Assembly: GCA_038380795.1 (NCBI GenBank)
Contig: CM076280.1
Span: forward strand, 3,087,501-3,151,500
DNA length: 64,000 nucleotides
Reading direction: 5' to 3'
Source: Pyrocephalus nanus
Lineage: Eukaryota > Chordata > Aves > Passeriformes > Tyrannidae
A program made the translations under genes and the position numbers. The stretch's first letter is position 1; each line of letters starts with the position of its first letter. The notes beneath the pieces are model-generated. The model had not been told where the DNA came from. It ran no database searches and saw only the letters and a program-made list of their open reading frames with translations. Of the stretch, positions 23,031-35,870 are shown piece by piece.

Positions 23031-25314
23031 TGTCTGTCACCTGTGCCAGGGTCAGGACCCCTCTGAGTTCTGCTCTGGGGCTCCCCCTTGGAGGATCCCC
23101 CCTCCTGTCGTGTGGGACGGCCCCATCCTGTGGCAACAGCTGTGGGTGAGGGACAGCCGGGCTGGGCAAGGGAATTCTGTTTTCCTAATCTTTTCCCCAC
23201 TGGCCTGTCCGTGGCCGTGCTCCCTGTCCTGGCAGGCACTGCTGTGGGTGTGCACTAGAGGGTGGTGCCTGCCCTGGGATCCCCGACAGCGAGCTGGGAT
23301 CGCTCCCTACTTACACTGAGCTTGCCTTGACAACAGGGGGGTGATACCTGTGATGTGAACAAACTGTGTGTTCTCTCCAAACCTGCCATGCCTGGCTGGG
23401 GGGTGAATTTTTACCGTGAGTTCTAATCAGTTTGAGCAACTTGGTCCTCACTGGGGGCGTTGCTGAGAGACCAGAGTGACCCCGAGCCCAGCGAGGAGCC
23501 TCAGGCTCTGTCAGACTGGGACTTAGGGGATGACAAGAGGTGGGAACGGGACAGCTGAAGGCATTGTCAGGCATCCTCACACTTGTGAATGCTCAAAAGC
23601 ATCTGCTCCTTGGCAGAACACCCTGTTCTCAGCGCTGTGGGTGCTGGATCCGTTGGGAAAGAAGTTGGGAACAATGGATGGGGTTGTGGTGCAGATGGCC
23701 AGAGGGAAGATGGACATGGAAAACAGCGTCTGACAAAGGCTGGAGCAGATGCTGCACAGCAGTAAAACTGAGTTATCCCTCTCCAAGGGACTTTTCTGGC
23801 AGAGCTGCTGCAAACTTCGGGCTTTGGGTTAATTCTGGTGAGCTGTGCGTGGTGGGGGGTTGGGTTTGGGACTTTCCCTGTAAATGAGGATCCTCTTATC
23901 CCCAGCTTCTCGGAATGAATGTCTGTGTTTCACTTTGGAAGAGTTGCATTGAGCCCAGAAAATGAAGTGACACGAAAAATCTTGTTAATTCCTGCCCTGG
24001 TTTCAGCTGGGATAGAGTCAATTTTATTTCTACATCTTTGTTTTCTTCCTAACTCCTTTTGCAAACTAGTTCAGCCATTTGAGGGTGGAGAGCAGCCCCC
24101 ATTTTGCCTGTAGGTGGGTACAAGAGTATTTCCAGCTGCTGTAAATGCTGTTTTAGCTCTGCTGGTGCTGGGGTTGTCTCAGCTGAAGGGAGGTGGTGCT
24201 GGGAGGTGCCCAGCAGCAGGGCTGTGTGGGGCAGGAGCCGTGCCCTGGTGTTCTGAGTCTCTCCAGAAGCAGAGGGGACTGAGCATGTGGGACAGTTCAG
24301 AGAGTTCCTGGCCCCTGCCATCCAGCTCTGATGGATGGCACACCAGATGCTGCCCTCTGTTTCCTTTTGTGCAGTGGCCCTGGCACCCAAATGCCCCTGT
24401 TAGTACAGCTGTACCCCTGGAGGGATATCCTGGTGGAGCAGCTTTCCAAGAGGAGGAAGTGTTTCTGCAACTGCCCCTGCAGCTCTGATAGATCCTGCTG
24501 TGACCTCAGGGCTCTCTGCACTCTCCACCTCCTCTCTGACCTTCATTTCCCATCCAGGCTGTTGTGTTAGTAAGGACTGAGCTCTGCAGGGCTCATGTAC
24601 CAGTCCAAGCTCCTTCCTCAGGTCTCAGGCATGCTCTGGTTGTCCTTCCCAGCACCAGAGCCAGGCTCAGCCTTAAAAACAAGGGCAAATCAGCTCCTTG
24701 GAGCTTCAGGTGGGTGTAAAACAGGGACTGAGAGCAGCTCCACTCAAGGTGGAGGTTGAGGACACACCAGACAGGGCTGCAGCCCTGTGGTTGCTCCAGG
24801 CTTTGCCATTCCTGGATATCCTCTGCATTCCCTGCTCTTTCCCAGGTTTTTTCTCCGTTCTTGCCCTCTGTGGTGCAAGAGGGACCATCAGCAGATTGAG
24901 CAGGATCCATTTAGCACGTGGAGAGCACACTGAACATAAGGAGGTCAGTCCAGCTGGAAGGATAACTTCTCAGAAAGCAGCCAAACCATCTGTGGGGGTG
25001 GATTTTGGCCTGCTGGACCTGCCAGGGGAGTTTGGGGAGGAGGACAAAGCTGAACAACTGGATGCAGTGAAACCAGCTTCCTTTCCTTGCAAAACACTTG
25101 CACAAGGGGCAGAGGTGTCTCACCTGGGCTGAGGGGAGTCCTTGTGCTGCTTCTCCTCCTCAGCAGGGCCTGTGCTCAGCAAAGGGGGAAAGCATCAGTG
25201 TTAGAGCACAGTTCCACCCCTGCCTGTGTCAGAGCAGCCCAGCAGTGAGGGTTGGTGTTTCCTCCTCCAGGTTCTGTGAAGGGAAGTTCTAGGTGGTGAG
25301 AAAGTGAGAAAAAT
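23031..25314. other. Intergenic sequence, no gene recognised
   Basis: The open frames here lack splice or domain support and I recognise none of them. The only identifiable piece is a short LTR-like scrap at about 23992-24045. Confidence 0.4.
23992..24045 (+). mobile_element. Short fragment resembling a bird endogenous retrovirus LTR
   Basis: CCTGGTTTCAGCTGGGATAG followed by AGTCAATTTTATTTC resembles the 5' start of LTRs common in bird genomes. No internal region, coding frame or partner LTR is seen, so at most it is a solo-LTR remnant. The match is from memory only. Confidence 0.4.
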
Positions 25315-25515
25315 CAACTCCCAGACTGGTTTGGGTTGGAAGGGACCTTAAAGCTCATCTCATTCCACCCCCTGCCATGGGCAGGGACACCTTCCACCAG
25401 CACAGGTTGCTCCAAGCCCTGTCCAGCCTGGAATTGGACACTTCCAGGGATGGGGCAGCCACAGCTTCTCTGCCCAACCTGTGCCAGGGCCTCCCCACCC
25501 TCACAGATAGTTCTG
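25315..25515 (-). mobile_element. CR1 LINE 3' fragment
   Basis: GGTTTGGGTTGGAAGGGACC, CCTGCCATGGGCAGGGACAC, GGCAGCCACAGCTTCTCTG and CAACCTGTGCCAGGGCCTC in order, antisense. Confidence 0.9.
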
Positions 25516-28014
25516 TGGTAATTCCTGTAACCAGCCATCCAGTTTGAGTCAGACTAAACCCATCCTGGTTCTTGTTCTGTTATCATAAAACCCAGTCCAG
25601 AACTCAGAAGACAATTTTTATTACTTATAGTTTTAATGTTATTTCTTTCCCTCAGACCAGCAATCCATTTGCTGTGCCCAAGCTGTGTTGCCTGATGAGG
25701 GTTAACAATACAAAAGTGGTGAAATGTGTATAAAATCCTGGGGGTGAGTCATTAGCAATCTGATACAAAGCAATCAGATGATTAAGAGAACAAGTTTCAT
25801 ATTACCATTTTTTTCAGCCACATTTGTTATTAGAAACAAGTGAAAATCCTCAGAAGAAACGTGCCTCATGGCATCTGTTCTTTGTCTTTTGGTAACTGTT
25901 GACTCCTCTGAGCTCATGGAAGGTGCTGACAGACTCTGCAATGCCTCTTTTGTCTTTTAACTCTGAAAATCCATTTTCCTGCCCGCTGGGAAGGCTGAGA
26001 TCCCTCCTGGATCTGCTGGCAGCTGTGTGCCCTCTGTCCTCCCTCCTTCCAGATCTGTTTGACCTGTGAGCTCGGGCAGGGAGCCCCGGTGTGCTGGGAG
26101 GGGAAAGGCAGGGCTGGGTGTGCAGGGGGTGTTTGCTCCCCTGAGCTGCACACGAAGCCTCCCTGGAAATGTCCCTGGTTACTTGTGCAACAAAGCCTGG
26201 GCAGCAGCAGCAAAGCATCTGGTCCAGTAGGTCACAGCCAGGTTTGTTCCACTCCCAGTGAGCCCCGTGGGCTGTTTGGTCTCAGCTGAACAATCCCGTA
26301 ATTGCAGAGGGATTTTTGCAGGGATTCCTTGAAGAGCGGCCAAAGGGAGCTGATTTTCCATCTCACCCATCCCAGCAGGACAACACCCACGGGCTTTGGC
26401 TGAGGACCAGAGTGTGGGGGGATGCAGGAAGCCCCCCTGCAACCCACAGGGTCCTGCTTGGGGGGTTGGAAGACCCCACACCTCCAATCCACCTTGGCCA
26501 GTGCTGTATCCAAGCAGAGGGACTTGCACTTGCAGGTGTTTGTGGCCTGAGTGGGGGGTCACTGCACCTTCTGGATGCCACAGGAATTTTGGACCATGAC
26601 CCCATGGCCTGCTGCAGGAGCTGCTGGTCCTGATCTTTCAGTTCAACCTGTGTGAGGGAGGTTTGATGTTTCCAGAACTATCCTGGTGTCTGGAGGGGCC
26701 CTGCAGCCTTTGGGCCCCAAACAAGAGGAACCCAGGTCTCTGTCTTTCCAGTGAAGCTCAGGAATTCCTTCTGAAAAGCCAACAACTGCAGTAAGTCAAA
26801 CACACAGTTTGGGTACACCCTGACACTGCAACAAAACAATTATTGCTGCCTTTTTGTGATGCACCTGGGAGACTGGGAGAGCTCTGGGCCAATGGTGAGC
26901 CTGAGGGAGCGGGGGTTTCCCGTTTTTTAATCAGTTATACCACATTCCAAGTGGAAAAATGAGGCAATGGGTGCTTCCCAGGAGCCTGGAGGAAGGTGAT
27001 CTTGGGTGCTGGAGTGTGCCCTTGGGGGCTGCAATGGATATAAATACTGACTGGCACCTACCACCTCTGTTCATGAAAATCTCTTTAGCACTAAAGAGGC
27101 TTAGATTGTCATCCAGCACCGAGGGAAACAGAGTGACAGTCCTGTTCCTCAGTGTCCTTGCTCCAACAGTGCAGCCCACAATGGGAATGCTGCAGCAGCC
27201 AGGCTTGCAAGGAATGAAGGGCTCGGTGCCCACACAATTATTCTGGGTTTGTCTTCCAGCCCAACCAGCTGGACTGAGCCCTGGACAAAGGAGCTCGGCC
27301 TCATTTCTACCCTGGTTTCACAAAGGAATTGCAAACCTGACATGCTGCTGCTTAGGAAAGAGATTTTGTCACTGCTCCACTGGCTCCCATTCCCTTTGTG
27401 GCAGCTCCCCCTGGGAGTTGTCCCAGTTGTCCTCTGTGGGGGTTTCTGCCCCACCAAAACTGGGGCAGAATGTTTTGTATCCCAGAGCCTGCTTTTCATT
27501 CCCCTGTTCTTCAGAGCCTGCCTGAATTCCAGACTCTCTGACACCACCTCAGGTGCTGCTTCCCTCTCCTTTCAGGCTTGAGGAACTTCATTCCACGCCA
27601 CTCCCTTCACTCAGCCTTCATCCTGAGCTGACCTACTTGTTGTCTCTGTGGAGGTATCTGAAAGCAGCAGGAGAGAGGGAGGATGTCCCTGAGCAGTGGA
27701 CATTACAGCAGTGGACAATTGCAAAGCAGATCAAGGCTCTGCTCTGCAGGTGAGCTCTGTTTCAGCAGGTGCCTGTTATGTGATAACCTTGTATACACAT
27801 TTTATTGGCTTATCTGTGCTGTACTGATGATTATCAAACAGGCCAACAGCCCAGCTGGTGATTGCTCCCAGCTCAGGAAGCCACGGGGAGTTTGCAAAAC
27901 ACTCCTGGGCTCCACTGAGAGGCTCTGGGATCATGAAGGATCTGCACAGGTGCTTCTGCTCCCACCAAACCTCTCCAGGACAACACCGAGGCTGTGCCCT
28001 TGGGCTGAAGTTAT
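25516..28014. other. Intergenic sequence, no gene recognised
   Basis: Mixed-composition non-coding sequence. A TATAAATA at about 27040 has no gene downstream that I can recognise. Open frames at about 26.3-26.6 and 26.9-27.6 kb lack splice or domain support. Confidence 0.4.
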
Positions 28015-28250
28015 GGAATCACACAGGATCACATTTAAGGTTGGAAGGACCTTAAAGCTCATCCCCTTCCACCCCCTGCCATGGGCAGGGACACCTTCCA
28101 CCAGCCCAGGCTGCTCCAAGCCCTGTCCAACCTGGCCTTGGACACTTCCAGGGATGGGGCAGCCACAGCTTCTCTGGGCACCCTGTGCCAGGGCCTGCCC
28201 ACCCTCCCAGGGAAGGATTCCTTCCCAATATCTGATCTAAATCTACCTCC
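28015..28250 (-). mobile_element. CR1 LINE 3' fragment
   Basis: GGTTGGAAGGACCTTAAAGC, CATGGGCAGGGACACC, GGATGGGGCAGCCACAGC and CCCAATATCTGATCTAAATC in order, antisense. Confidence 0.9.
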
Positions 28251-29574
28251 AGTCTAGGGGGCAGAGGGGAAACACCAACAGCTTTGTGGGGGATCTCAGG
28301 GCCACCACAGGGGTCCCTCAGCAGCATGGCCAGTCCCACCCTGCTCTGCCCTCCCAAAACAGGCTGTGATCACTCCAAATTCTAAATTTTTTTTTTTTTT
28401 TTACTCATTTGTCAAAGAACTTACTGCTCGTGACTGTCACAGTTTGGGAGCAGCTGTGACAGTAACTCACGAGTCTTGGCTTTTCTGCCCTGTGTAGTAT
28501 GAGGTGTTATTTTTATTCAAAGGATGGAGCATCTCTCACAAGCCTGAGTAAGTTGTTTTGAGTTGTTCTGCTGCTCTTACCCCCCCGGTAATTTCTCCCT
28601 GGAATGAAGGAGTCACGTTGGCTTTACTCATCCAAAACTGCACATGCATAAAAGCTCAGTGCTGTCCTTAGCCTGAAATCCCTCCCCACGTAGGGCTCGT
28701 ACCGTGCACTGGAACCCACTGCCTGCAGCCTGGCAACCACCACCGTTGCCACGGGAACGGCTCCACTACCCTGCCATGGAGAACCTCCAGCATTCCCATT
28801 TTCGGAGCTTTCAGAACACCTCCAGTCCTGGCTTGTTTCATTCACTTGCTCACTCCCATCCACGAGGTCTTCTCCTCCCAGTTTTGAGAGTTACTCAGCA
28901 CTTCTGGGACTCCCAAGGAGTCGGCTGAAGGGAAGTCACACAGTGCTCTGAGGGGCAGCTTTCTCTGGGATGTTGATGCTGCCCTTGGGTTTGTTTCCTG
29001 TGCAGATGTATCACTTCATTAGCATTTAATGTGTATTAAGTTTGTGCTTCATAGAGAACTAAAAACCCTCTGATTCCTGCACACTTTTCTGCACTTACAG
29101 AGGGCAGGAGTGTCCGAGAAACCTCCGACCTCAAGTGTTAAACCCTCGAGTGACGTAACCTGAGCTGTGGGAGAAGCAGCTTCCTGATGGTGAGTTTGTT
29201 GTGGGATTGTGTGTGATGGGGTGTCACACCATGCCCTCAGATCCCACTCCCCAGCAGGTGCAACCCCATTCCCTGTTGGAGAGCGAGCCCAGTGGTCCTG
29301 GTGTTCAGGCAGGAGCTGTGGAGGATCATGAGGGTCACTAGGTTTGCCCCTCCCCTGGGCACTTTTTTGGCATGCAGTTGGCCCAGCTCTGTTAAGCACA
29401 GGCAGCTTTTCTCATGACAGTTATTTATGGGAAGATTGCACTGGAATAACATGAATTTTGAGTAAGGTGATCTCAGAAACATTCTTGGGGGGTTTTTTTG
29501 TTTTGTTTTTTGTTTTTTGCTTGGTTTATACAAATGCCTAAACAAGCCTGGGTTTTGCTTTTATCCAGCTAGAA
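28251..29574. other. Intergenic sequence with short homopolymer tracts
   Basis: An 18-base T run near 28388, a T/G-rich run near 29490-29520, and otherwise unremarkable sequence. No gene seen. Confidence 0.4.
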
Positions 29575-29822
29575 ATTCCAGGCACAGGTCCATGGGGGAA
29601 GGAAGGAGAGGCTGAGGGGATCTCAGGGTGGGCAGGCCCTGGCACAGGTTGCCCAGAGAAGCTGTGGCTGCCCCATCCCTGGAAGTGTCCAAGGCCAGGT
29701 TGGACGGGACTTGGAGCAACCTGGGCTGGTGAAAGGTGTCCCTGCCCATGGCAGTGGGTGGGACTGGATGAGCTTTGAGGTCTTTTCCAACCCAAACCAT
29801 CCCATGATTCTGTGATCTCATG
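29575..29822 (+). mobile_element. CR1 LINE 3' fragment
   Basis: GGCACAGGTTGCCCAGAGAA, CCATCCCTGGAAGTGTCC, GGTGTCCCTGCCCATGGCAG, then the terminal CCCATGATTCTGTGATCTCA. Confidence 0.9.
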
Positions 29823-30329
29823 GCACAACCAGATCTCAGTTATCAAAATCCTCCAAACAGAAGGAGGTGGAGGGGCCGGGAGAGGAGCCGTGGTGTGGAA
29901 AGACTGGATGATGCAGCATCAGGTTTCCTGCACATCAGGTGCCCACCAGAGCCTCACCACGGGAGAAACAGCAGCTGAAGACTTAGGTAAGGAAATAACA
30001 ACGACGAGGAAAACAAAATAACGGTGTAGGAAAACTGAGGAGGAGAAAAAAAAATAAAATTCTCAGCTGCAAAATACTCAGTAGCTCTCCCCAGTCAACA
30101 TCGGCTCGGTGCATCCCCAAATCCTGAGACAATGGGGAGAGACAGCTCGGACAATCCCGAATCACTGACTGGGGGTTTGATTTATTCTTTGCAGCCAGAC
30201 AGTGCTCTCTCCCTCTCTCCCCCTCCCGCTCCGGTGAGCGGGCACAGCAGCCACCTCTCCCCCTCCACCAACCAAAGGAGGGGGGGCTGCTCCTGCAATA
30301 AATAAAAGTGTGGGAAGCTCACGGCTGCG

Positions 30330-30588
30330 GAGCAATGCGGACAAAGCCCGAGGGAGAGGGGCGCAGAGGGACGGAGCCCCCGGCGATGTGACCCACCCCG
30401 CGGGAGGACGCGCCCGTGTTTGCGCTGCTTCACCGCGATAGACACCGCGCTCGGATCCCCCGGGGGATTTCTCCGGCGCTAATTCACTCTGCACAAAGCC
30501 CAGCCCGCCAGGCTGCTCTCCAGCAGCAACCTTCGCATCCCTCCAGCTCCCCTCCCGCTCCCGAGCTGCAGGAGCTGCTCCCGAGCCA
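30330..30588 (+). promoter_or_regulatory. CpG-rich promoter of the candidate small membrane-protein gene
   Basis: A local CpG-rich block (for example GACGCGCCCGTG and CACCGCGATAGACACCGCGC) lies directly upstream of the ATG at 30589, in an otherwise CpG-poor neighbourhood. This is the main sign that the short open frame behind it is a transcribed gene. No TATA box seen. Confidence 0.5.
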
Positions 30589-33500
30589 ATGTCACCTGTG
30601 CCCAATGAAGCAGACCCCGAGGTGCCACGCATGGATCCCAGGATTCTCATTTTCCTTCTCTACGTGATGATCCTCCACGAGCTGGTGAGCGGCTGGATGG
30701 AGTACCAGAAGCAGATGGCCAAGCCAAAGAAGCAGGCGGGTCCAGTTTGGTCCTCGAGGTGAGTTGATGCCTATTCTGGTCCCAGAGGTGCCCAGCTCAG
30801 GGATGTTTTGGTGGGAAAGGCTGTCTTGTGTGTGTGCCATCCTTGTAGATGTGTATATGTCTTTCTTCTCTGGGCATTAATGCACAGAGTGAGGGTTAAG
30901 GTCTGCTAATCCTTTGAGCCTGTATTGTCTGAGCATCCCGTGCATTTGACACACTTGCAGATAAACACGCCTGTAACTGGGTTGTTTTTTTTCCTGTGGA
31001 AATGTGCTGTAACTCAGCACATTTGCTGTGACTCAGGTTCCCAATCCCCACACCTGGAAGAGGAAAGTGTGGGTAGCAGAGGAGCTACACTTCATGCATG
31101 ATATTCATCAATGAGGCACAAACCTCCAGGGACTCCTGCAATCAGAGTATTTCATGTTAAATCACTACTGTGCATGTCACTATCTCTCCGTCTCCTCCCA
31201 CTCCCTGGGCTGTGCCCACTACACCAATCTCTTGTTTTCTGCCCAACAACAAAAATGAGCTGGAGAAATAAGGATATAAACAAACCAAAAAATGCTGCAT
31301 GTCCTTACAATTCAGCTCTGCTTCTGTTCACTGTGGTTTTGGGGTGGTGGTTGGCTTAGCAGTGTTGGGATCTCTCTTCCATCAGCTGTGTGATTACAGA
31401 CTTGCACCCCCTGGACCCAAAATTCACCCCCTGCCAGGTTTCAGGCCATGGCAGACCAACACCTCGTAGCCTTGGACCTGAAAAGATGCCAATGACCCAG
31501 TTTGCTCCAGGTCTGACAGCTGCAGCTCGAGTGAGCTCACAGCTCACTCCTCATCCTAATCCTCTGACAGGCTTCATTCCCAGCAGCAATCCCCGTGCCT
31601 GGTGCTGCACAAACACCCCCCAAAGGTGTCTCCACGGACAAGACCCCCCCAAGGAAAGCAGTGGAGTGAGGAAGCTCCCGAGGCTGATGGAAATCAGTGG
31701 CCAGCAGCTCCCCAGGCCCTTCATCTGCAGTTCAGGGATACATTCCCTGGCTGGATTTCCAGACCAGCAAAGCTGAGCTGCACCTTGTACAAGTGAAATG
31801 ATTAGCACTGGGAACACTGCCATGGGTGGAGACAGTGCAGAAATAGCTTGAAAGAGAAGGGGCTGGCTGGCTTCTGATTGAGGTCAGAGGCAGATTTCGT
31901 CGCTGTCTTCAAGGCAGAGTGCAGGGAAGACCTGGGACACGACTTGCACTGAGCTCTGGGGCACCCTGATGCAAGAGAGAAAACCTAATGCAGTTATTTG
32001 ATTTACCAGAAGCCACCAAATAACTCGCATGGAGCAGCCAGCAAAATGTCACGGGACTGGGGTTTTTTATAGGGAACCTAAGGGAATTAGGTATCCCACC
32101 AAACCCAAACACCTCTAAGGGCTGCCACCTCACCCAGTCAGATGGTTTGTGCAGAGCCCCAGAGCCTGGAGGCATCCCAGCCCTCTCCATCTGAGCTGTC
32201 CCTGTCCTGCTCCTGCTGCTCCTCCAGCTGACCCCAGCCAGCCTGGGAAAGCAGAGCCACCAGCTCTGTCCCTGTCACATGGATCCTTCACATGCTGCTC
32301 CATAAACAGGCTCCAGAGCACAGGAAATTGCAGGCTGATTTGGGATCCTTCCAGTGGAACTAAGGCTGTCCTGTGTGGACACCCTGCTTCTGGTGCAGCC
32401 TTGGGCTCACACAACCCCACTGAATAAATAATGCCGAGGTTTCTTGATTGGTGAGCCCCCAAGGCCAGGTCTCCAGTGCTTGGAGGGCACAGCTGGAGCC
32501 AGATGTTCACCCTTCAGTGTGGTCCTGGGCTTGGAGAGCGCTCAGAAGGGGTTGCCACATCTGTAGCCTGGTTGTCCATAGAGGTCAGGCCTTGGCTCAG
32601 CAGTGGGATAAAGATTCCTGATGCCCTCAGGGATCTGGGACACCCATCCTGGCTCAGCTCAGCCCTGGTGGCAGTGGCTGTGGAGCCTTGGCTGCCACTC
32701 CCAGCCAGGAGGGGACCTGAGGGTTGTTTTAGGAAGGATTTACAGGCATTGCCAAGGCAGTCACTCAAAACCTTTCTTTCTGTAAGAGCTTAACCCTGAG
32801 GCAGCATCTCCTTGGATGAGGTGGATGTGAGGGCACAGCTTCCCAGCACAGCCTGGAGCTGGGCCAGTGCTGGAGAGGTGAAGCTCCATCTCCTGCCACA
32901 GGGCCTGAGCTGCCACCTCCCCGGCCTGTTAGAAGTAATTAACGTGAAAACCAATTAGGAAATTAAGTTATAAAGCAGCAGGCTAATTAGGACATGAGAG
33001 TGCTCTCTCTTGGCTGCAGCCTCAGCCCGGGCAGATCCTTTTGTGGCTGCTGAATAGTAACAGGCTCTGTTGTGAGGCAGCTTTTTCTCACATTCACAGC
33101 TTTTCCACAGCTCCCTCTTCCTCCGCTCCTGGAGTGGCTGGCGGCTCCCCCGCCCCTGCCTCCATTCATCAACCTCCTCTGGCATCCCAAGGCACTTCTG
33201 CTCCCTGCTTCCCCTGCCTCCAGGGCTTGGATCACAGAATCACAGAATCACAGAATGGGCTGGGTTGGACATGACATTAAAGCTCCTCTCATTCCATCAT
33301 CCCAGGCTGCTCCAAGCCCCATCCAACCTGGCCTTGGACACTTCCAGGGATGGGGCAGCCACAGCTTCTCTGGGCAACCTGTGCCAGGGCCTCAACACTC
33401 TTGTGTTGATAAGGAATTTTTTCCTTATATCTAACTGAAATCTGCCCTCTGGCAGTGGGAAGCCATTCCCCCTTGTTCTGTCACTCCATCCCTTGTCCCA

Positions 33501-34710
33501 AGTCCCTCTCCAGCTCTCCTGGAGCCCCTTTAGGCCCTGGAAGGGACTCTCAGGTCTCCCTGGAGCTTTCTCTTCTCCAGGTGAACCCCCCCAGCTGTCC
33601 TAGAGCAGAGGGGCTCCAGCCCTCAGAGTACCCTCTGGCCTCCTCTGGACAATGTTTATTGACACAGTCACCAGGAATCACAGGAGGAACAACTCTGAGC
33701 AGGATCTGGAAAGAGGAGAGATCTCCACTCACCAAACCCAGAGATCACCAAGGCACAGCCCTTTCTGCAGGGATGGGGACAGGACTCCACATGAGTGTCA
33801 CTCCAAACTCCTGCAGAACTGTTGTCTCCCACCTCACCCTCAGCATGGCAGGACAAGGTGCATGTCTGCTGTGCCACGAAAATGGGGAGTGAAGGTGTCA
33901 GCCAGGAGGAAGGAAAGAAGAGCTTGGGACACAGTGCCTGGGGAGAGGAGACATGCCCAGGGCAATGGGCTTGGGTGTTCAGTCATCTCAGAAGAGCCTT
34001 GGGTGAACACAGCCCTGCTGCTCCTGCAGCACAGCCAGCTCCATCAGACTGTCCTGGGCATCTCTGCACGGCTGTGGTTGGTTCCTGGCGTGGTTGGCTC
34101 ATGGAGTGGTTGGTTCCCAGCCAGGATAACCCCCCTGAGACGACATGGACTGAAACAAAGGGTGGCAAAATCCCAAAGAAAAGCCAGGACTGCACATTGT
34201 TTGTTTTAGTGGTTTTAAGGAAAACTGCCCAAAAGGTATTTGAAGTTTTGGAGGGGTTTGTTTCCCGTGACCCACCTGGAGAGAGGGGACAGACCCTGGG
34301 GCTCTCGTGGGCTGTTTGGGGGGTTCTGACCTCACACTTGTGCACTTGAAGTTCAGCAGCTCTTCCCAAGACCTCCTGGCTGGGACAGGGAAGGTTCCTG
34401 CCACCACTCCAGGTGCTCAGGGGAGGCTCAGCCCTGGCTCTCTGCAGTCCAGAGGATCCAGCACTGGCCCTTCTCTTGGCACCAGTGAGGGTGAACTAAA
34501 AATTCCCTGTGCTTTCAGGAGCCTCCCCTGGAGGCAGCAGCTGTGTCCCAGGCTCTGTCCCCACCCCAGTAACGATGTCTCACTTTATTCCTCCACAGCA
34601 CCACCAGCAGGTCCAGCCCCTCCAGCTTCTCCAGGCCCCTGGTCCACTCTGTGCGCAGGGAGAGGTACCGGGACTGGAGGAAACCGGGAAGGATCATCCG
34701 GAAAGCGTGA
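30589..34710 (+). CDS. Candidate two-exon gene for a 93-residue membrane or secreted protein
   Basis: Not recognised as a known family. Exon 1 (30589-30758) ends in a good donor, GAG|GTGAGTTG. Exon 2 (34599-34710) starts after a pyrimidine-rich acceptor, TTCCTCCACAG. The phases join (2+1) to give 282 nt, 93 residues. An acidic N-terminus is followed by a hydrophobic helix, MDPRILIFLLYVMILHELV (about residues 15-33), then a basic linker AKPKKQ, a Ser-rich stretch and a basic tail ending RKPGRIIRKA. It is either a single-pass membrane protein with a basic cytosolic tail or, if translation starts at the internal Met15, a signal-peptide protein with dibasic sites. The upstream block is CpG-rich, and an AATAAA lies at 36647-36652. 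The gene stands alone between NELFB and the glutamine synthetase gene. Chance is still possible because the frame is short. Confidence 0.5.
30759..34598. other. Intron of the candidate small-protein gene
   Basis: About 3.8 kb of non-coding sequence. It contains a CR1 fragment at about 33232-33660 and no other exon or repeat I can name. Confidence 0.4.
33232..33660 (-). mobile_element. CR1 LINE 3' fragment
   Basis: Starts with three tandem CACAGAAT units (the terminal CR1 octamer), then GGCTGGGTTGGACATGACAT, CATCCAACCTGGCCTTGGAC and GAAATCTGCCCTCTGGCAGT. The centre around CCATCATCCCAGGC is shortened. Confidence 0.9.
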
Positions 34711-35349
34711 GGATGGATCTGCTGGCAGCGTGGGGAGAGAGGGCAGAGCCGGAGGAGCCACCCCTCAGGGTGTGCCCCACCTCACCACCCCACACAGGAG
34801 CATCCTCCAGGCACCGGGACCTACCACCTGCAGCTTTCCTCACTGAGAACACACAGCTGGGGAGGAATGAGCCCCTTCCTCCTGGGAATTCAGCCCTGCA
34901 GGGTGAGGAGCTGCAGTGCAGCAGCGTCACTCGAGGTGGGACTTTCACCACCCAACACAGCAAAGCGACTTTTCAGCTTCCCAAAGGGTTGAGTGGATGG
35001 AGAGCAGATTTCCTGGGGGGAAGAATGAAATGTGCTCCAGCAGGGGCAGCCCTGGGAAGCCTCCAGAGGGTTTCAGGCTCCTCTTCTCCTGCTCCAGGAC
35101 TGTGTGGCCAGTAAACCTCATTTCCCAAACCGACTGGGAAATCTCGGGTGTCCAGTTTGTCACCTCTCCCAGGAGAACTGGGACACACAGAAAGAACTCC
35201 TGGCACTTTGGAAATGCTGGCTCCCCATTCGGCCTCAGGCACTGAGAGTCTGTAAATTTTTTCCTGCTTTCCTTCACGCCCCGTTAAATGAGTTACTCTG
35301 GGGTGGAAGGGGGAAAACGCCCTGAACCAGTGACTCAGAGTTCTGCCAC

Positions 35350-35870
35350 CAATTGCAATTTGCTGCAGTGACCTGGTAATTAGCTTTCCTTGGAGCATTC
35401 CCAGCAGTCGAGCCAAAGAAACGTAAGGGCCACTTTCTAATGAGCAGATAGATGGGGAAGGAATACAATATTGCTCTTTTGGAGCCTGCAGTTTAGGCCT
35501 AAAATTAAATTTCAGAGGCAAAAGTCTGCTGTTGCATCCTTCACTTCCCGTGGGCAGGATGGGAATGGTGGAGCGCTGCAGGGATTCTGACACTGGGCTC
35601 TCCCAGCAGCTGTCCGTGGCAAAACTGCTCCTTATTTGCTGAACACAATGTTTGGCTCAAACACAGCCTGTTTTTCTCGTTGCCAACCATTTAAGAACCT
35701 GACTCAGGCTCACAGACGCATTATCCAGAAGCAGATAGGGGAGGGAGTGGGGATGGATTATGCATTCATTATCCAGAAGTAGCCACCAGATACATTTGCA
35801 CATTTGTCTGCTGCTCGGTTGTTTGCAAATTGCTCCTGCTGGTTGACACTGTGTTTGTTCAGTCACCCAG
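35350..35870. promoter_or_regulatory. Non-repetitive AT-rich block, possible enhancer
   Basis: Contrasts with the GC-rich surroundings and contains stacked TAAT, TTATC/GATA and TTTGCA type motifs. CATTATCCAGAAGCAG at about 35720 recurs as CATTATCCAGAAGTAG at about 35768. No coding potential is evident. The call is from composition and motifs only. Confidence 0.3.

Noticed and set aside
24698..25132. 144-codon plus-strand open frame
   Set aside because: No family resemblance, no promoter or splice context; neighbouring frames are equally open.
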